Assembly (NCBI GenBank): GCA_945906795.1
Contig: CAMDRO010000007.1
Coordinates: 1-64,000 of the forward strand
Reading direction: 5' to 3'
Source: Spirosoma fluviale
GTDB lineage: Bacteria; Bacteroidota; Bacteroidia; Cytophagales; Spirosomataceae
DNA length: 64,000 nt
The notes below the pieces were generated by a model. That model did not search any database. It saw only the letters and a list, made by a program, of their open reading frames with translations, and was not told where the DNA came from. Positions within the stretch are counted from its first letter, which is position 1. Every line of letters begins with the position of its first letter. The translations under genes were made by a program, and so were the position numbers. This document shows positions 61,070 through 64,000 of this stretch, piece after piece.

Positions 61070-61181
61070 AGAAAGATGAAATTAGGAAGGGAGGGGGAAA
61101 ATTCCTAATTATTTGCCTGTTGTCATTGTAGGACATTAGTTATATTTATTAAATTAATGTAAGTTTTTCATCTAAAATTGA

Positions 61182-61189
61182 TATATTTG
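61182..61189 (+). promoter_or_regulatory. possible -7 element of the LacI-family gene
   Basis: TATATTTG matches TAnnTTTG, 34 bases before the ATG at 61224; no TTG partner at -33. Confidence 0.4.
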
Positions 61190-61223
61190 ACATATATACC
61201 AATATAAAAATATAAGAATTTAG

Positions 61224-62252
61224 ATGGGAAACGCTGTGTCAATTAAAGACCTTGCCCGTAAATTTAAATGTGCCCCTTCCACGATATCGAGGGCCTTGAA
61301 TGATCATCCCATGATCAATATTGATACAAGGAAAACGATTCAGGAGTATGCGCATAAGATTGGCTATCAAAAAAATACGATTTCACTCAGTTTGTTAAAT
61401 AAGTGTTCAAAGACTTTAGGTGTCATCATTCCCTCCATTTCTCATTATCATGAGACGGCCATTATTGAAGGTCTTGAGGCTATTTTACAGCCTGCGGGCT
61501 ACCTCTTAAATATTTGTGTGACCAATGAATGTCATGCATTAGAAAAGGAATATTTAAATCGATTGTACGCTAATCGGGTAGATGCTATTTGTATCTCGTT
61601 GTCCCAAGAAACCTTTGATCATTCATTAAATGAGCATATAGATCTAGCCATTAGCCGGTCCATGCCCATCATTTTTATGGATCGTTTTTACCATGAATCG
61701 GACGTGGACCGAGTGATTACGGATGATTTTAAGGGGGCTTTTTTAGCGACCGAACATCTCATACACATGGGATGCCAACGAATTGCTCACTTGCATGGGC
61801 CTAAGGGGATTACGGTGTCCCAACAAAGATTTAGAGGTTATCAGGTATGTTTGAAAAAATATGGAAGGGAGGTTGACGATGAATTAGTGAAGCAAGTTAT
61901 GTTTTCTCCTGAGAGTGGCATAGAAGCGGCTAAGTCTTTGTTAGACCAGGAAATAAAACCAGATGGAATTTTTGCTGTCAATGACGAAGTTTGTTTTGGA
62001 GCGATGAAAGTGATTCAAGAACGAAATTATAAAATTCCGGAGGATATTGCCTTAGTTGGTTTTGACGATATACCCCTTTCGGCTTTTGGCCCTATTGCCT
62101 TAAGTTCTGTTTCAAGAAAAAGCAAAAAAATAGGAGAGCAAACGGCTCATTTGTTTTTATCTAAAATGAATGGAATGCATCAACACCAACAGTTCACTTT
62201 AGAGCCCGAGTTAATCGTTCGAGAATCTTCTCAAAGGAATCATTATTCCTAG
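61224..62252 (+). CDS. LacI-family transcriptional regulator
   Basis: 342 residues. The N-terminal helix-turn-helix with hinge is clear (about 5-60: VSIKDLARKFKCAPSTISRALNDHP, then IGYQKNTISLSLLNKCSKTLGVIIP). A periplasmic-binding-protein-like sensor domain follows (about 62-335: GCQRIAHLHGP, KPDGIFAVNDEVCFGAM, ALVGFDDIPLS). It should bind a sugar or sugar phosphate and release a palindromic operator; such a palindrome lies 90 bases downstream at 62342-62353, before susC. Divergent from the MFS/DUF1501/sulfatase operon, so it may control both sides. Confidence 0.95.
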   Translation: MGNAVSIKDLARKFKCAPSTISRALNDHPMINIDTRKTIQEYAHKIGYQKNTISLSLLNKCSKTLGVIIPSISHYHETAIIEGLEAILQPAGYLLNICVTNECHALEKEYLNRLYANRVDAICISLSQETFDHSLNEHIDLAISRSMPIIFMDRFYHESDVDRVITDDFKGAFLATEHLIHMGCQRIAHLHGPKGITVSQQRFRGYQVCLKKYGREVDDELVKQVMFSPESGIEAAKSLLDQEIKPDGIFAVNDEVCFGAMKVIQERNYKIPEDIALVGFDDIPLSAFGPIALSSVSRKSKKIGEQTAHLFLSKMNGMHQHQQFTLEPELIVRESSQRNHYS

Positions 62253-62341
62253 ATTTAATTAATTTAATATTCGGTAACAATTTCTTAAAATAGGCCTCGT
62301 CTTCATTACTTATTTTTGCTCTGCCGTAGAATGATTCAATT

Positions 62342-62353
62342 GCAAACGTTTGC
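62342..62353. promoter_or_regulatory. LacI-type operator palindrome before susC
   Basis: GCAAACGTTTGC is a perfect 12-base palindrome with the central CG typical of LacI/PurR-family operators (PurR-like form ACGCAAACGTTTNCGT). It lies 90 bases after the lacI stop and 79 bases before the SusC start, a normal place for repression of the SusC gene. Confidence 0.7.
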
Positions 62354-62432
62354 GTAATTTTTCTGTCGATATTTAAATTAATTAGAATTACATTACTAAA
62401 ATCAAAATCTTCTATAATTTAATTTCATCTCT

Positions 62433-64000
62433 ATGAAAAAAATCTTACCGTATCATCAAGAGCTATTTTTGATGAAATCTGCAGGGTTGAAATTCATCAG
62501 TTTTTTGATGATTATCCTGTTAGGTTTATCCCCTTCACTGGTTTGGGGTCAAGGTTCTGGCAAAACCGTAAAAGGAACACTCATTGACGCCACGACTAAG
62601 GAGCCCTTAGTAGGAGGTAGTGTCTTAATCAAAGGAACGACCAAAGGTGCCACAGCAGATGCCAATGGTCAATATTCGATTAATGTATCGGATGAAAAGG
62701 CTGTTTTGGTCTTTCGCTTTTTGGGATATGATTCTCAAGAAATAGCTGTGGGAAGTCGCTCTGCCATCGACGTTTCCTTACAAGCAAATGCTTCTAGTTT
62801 AGAGCAGGTGGTTGTGGTGGGTTACGGAACTCAAAAGAAAACAGACGTTACAGGTTCTGTAAAATCAGTATCCAACGAAGCCTTTAATAAAGGTATTATC
62901 AATTCACCGGAGCAATTGCTTCAAGGTAAAGTAGCCGGTGTCAATGTTACTTCAGCCTCGGGGGAGCCAGGTGGATCGCAAGGCATTACGATTCGTGGGC
63001 CGGGTAGTATCCGGGTAGGTAGTGGACCCTTATATGTAATCGATGGCTTGCCATTGGATGGGGGAATTGGGAACTTTTTAAATCCTTCAGATATTGAAAA
63101 AATGGATGTGTTAAAGGACGCATCTGCTACCGCTATTTATGGAACTAGAGGAGCAAATGGTGTTATTTTGATTACAACGAAAAAGGGGAAAGTAGGATTT
63201 TCAACGATGAATTTCTCTACGGATTATGCCATATCAAGTTTGGCTAGGCCTTTGCCTGTGTTATCCGCAGCTGATTTTCGTACTCAAGTAGGAAAAAATG
63301 GGGGTATATTAGAGGATTTTGGCTCAAATACAGATTGGCAAAATCAAATTACTCGATCAGCGATTACGCAAAATCATAACCTAAGTTTAGGGGGTGGGGC
63401 AAAGAACTTAACTTATTATGCTTCTTTTGGTGCACAAATGCAACAAGGTATCCTGAAGAATAACCAGTTGGACCGCCTTTCAGGTCGTATGAATGTAACT
63501 CAAAAATTTTGGGAAGATCGTTTAATTATCGACGCCAATATCAGTTTTTCAAATGTGGTTAATTTACGCCCCCCGATCGAAAGTTTGTTGAGTACGGCTA
63601 TTTCAAATAACCCAACTTTGCCTGTTTATGAAGCGAACGGTATATCACCCGCCAAATTCTTGAATGCATCCAACCCGTTGATTACGTTAAATTTGAACAA
63701 AGATATTAATACGGCTAATCGATTTATAGCCAATATTTCACCATCCGTGAAATTAGCAAAAGGCTTAGTCTATAAATTGAACTATGGATATGACAACCAA
63801 ACCGCTGTACGCGATATTCAATCGTTGGCCAATTTAGTACCTCAGCAAAATGGTCGTTTGGATACCTATAATAATAGTAATCAAAATAGCTTGGTTGAGA
63901 ATTACCTTACGTTTAATTTAGAAGAAGGCGATCATGTTTTCTCTGCATTATTAGGTCATTCGTACCAAAAAATTCAATATCAAGGTCGTACTTGGAGTAT
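62433..64000 (+). CDS. SusC/RagA-type TonB-linked outer-membrane protein, 3' end beyond the window
   Basis: At least 522 residues, open to the window end. A long N-terminus with a signal segment (hydrophobic to about residue 45, ending VWGQ) leads to a carboxypeptidase-like beta-sandwich (VKGTLIDATTKEPLVGGSVLIKG, GQYSINV, FRFLGYDSQEI). A TonB-box-like region (EQVVVVGYGTQKKTDVTGSV) and a plug domain (LLQGKVAGVNVTSASGEPGGSQ, IRGPGSIRVGSGPLYVIDG, DASATAIYGTRGANGVILITTKKG) follow, then the barrel. It imports an oligosaccharide with a SusD partner, presumably encoded just outside. Start chosen at ATG 62433; Met14 at 62472 would give a more usual signal peptide. A LacI-type operator lies upstream. 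Confidence 0.95.
   Translation, partial: MKKILPYHQELFLMKSAGLKFISFLMIILLGLSPSLVWGQGSGKTVKGTLIDATTKEPLVGGSVLIKGTTKGATADANGQYSINVSDEKAVLVFRFLGYDSQEIAVGSRSAIDVSLQANASSLEQVVVVGYGTQKKTDVTGSVKSVSNEAFNKGIINSPEQLLQGKVAGVNVTSASGEPGGSQGITIRGPGSIRVGSGPLYVIDGLPLDGGIGNFLNPSDIEKMDVLKDASATAIYGTRGANGVILITTKKGKVGFSTMNFSTDYAISSLARPLPVLSAADFRTQVGKNGGILEDFGSNTDWQNQITRSAITQNHNLSLGGGAKNLTYYASFGAQMQQGILKNNQLDRLSGRMNVTQKFWEDRLIIDANISFSNVVNLRPPIESLLSTAISNNPTLPVYEANGISPAKFLNASNPLITLNLNKDINTANRFIANISPSVKLAKGLVYKLNYGYDNQTAVRDIQSLANLVPQQNGRLDTYNNSNQNSLVENYLTFNLEEGDHVFSALLGHSYQKIQYQGRTWS

Overview
The window looks like a chromosomal segment of a Bacteroidota bacterium, most likely an aerobic member of the Cytophagia. The evidence is the SusC/RagA-type porin at the right end, promoters of the Bacteroidota form TTG-N20-TAnnTTTG (clear upstream of both tRNA loci), the general lack of Shine-Dalgarno sequences, a Tgt without zinc ligands, and Wzi, DUF983 and LptG-type neighbours. 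Genus is not decidable from the window alone.

Layout. (1) 1-22267 is mostly housekeeping: a tRNA-Gly/tRNA-Leu pair, an Lrp/AsnC regulator, tgt, a leftward run of DUF983-LptG-EamA followed by a Gfo/Idh/MocA oxidoreductase and a very large ThuA/PVC-dehydrogenase/blue-copper fusion, a small rightward run (membrane protein, HAD phosphatase, aldo/keto reductase), rnr, an M28-gcvT-comB-thrC operon, then recJ, a trans-sulfuration enzyme and lptB. (2) 22365-38246 is a surface-polysaccharide region. It is a mosaic: two visibly AT-rich blocks (about 22365-24833 and 31863-37440) hold methyltransferases, a membrane protein, a split transketolase and an SDR-GT2 fusion. They flank a block of normal composition (UDP-glucuronate-type epimerase, GT-C, polyprenyl-phosphate GT2, AsnB, Wzi). 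A tRNA-Phe lies at the junction. (3) 38486-64000 is a carbohydrate-catabolic region: a Tat-exported TIM-barrel isomerase, GH95 fucosidase, HGSNAT-like acyltransferase, FAD oxidoreductase, membrane AraC regulator, flavin reductase, a possible glycosidase, two convergent sulfatases, and a leftward operon (MFS, DUF1501, DUF1553/cytochrome c, beta-propeller, cytochrome c-LRR, sulfatase). This operon is divergent from a LacI regulator, which is followed by a palindromic operator and a SusC gene cut by the window end.

How it may work together (inference): the SusC porin and LacI regulator would import and sense an oligosaccharide. Sulfatases and the GH95 enzyme would remove sulfate and fucose-like decorations. 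The DUF1501/DUF1553/cytochrome c proteins, a combination best known from Planctomycetes, would act outside the cytoplasm, possibly as a redox-linked degradative complex. The MFS transporter would take up the product. This module, and a recurring AAACCTA motif 6-8 bases before the start codon of five catabolic genes, are the most unusual features. Two families of short dispersed repeats and a 24-base direct repeat around one methyltransferase gene are also worth checking.
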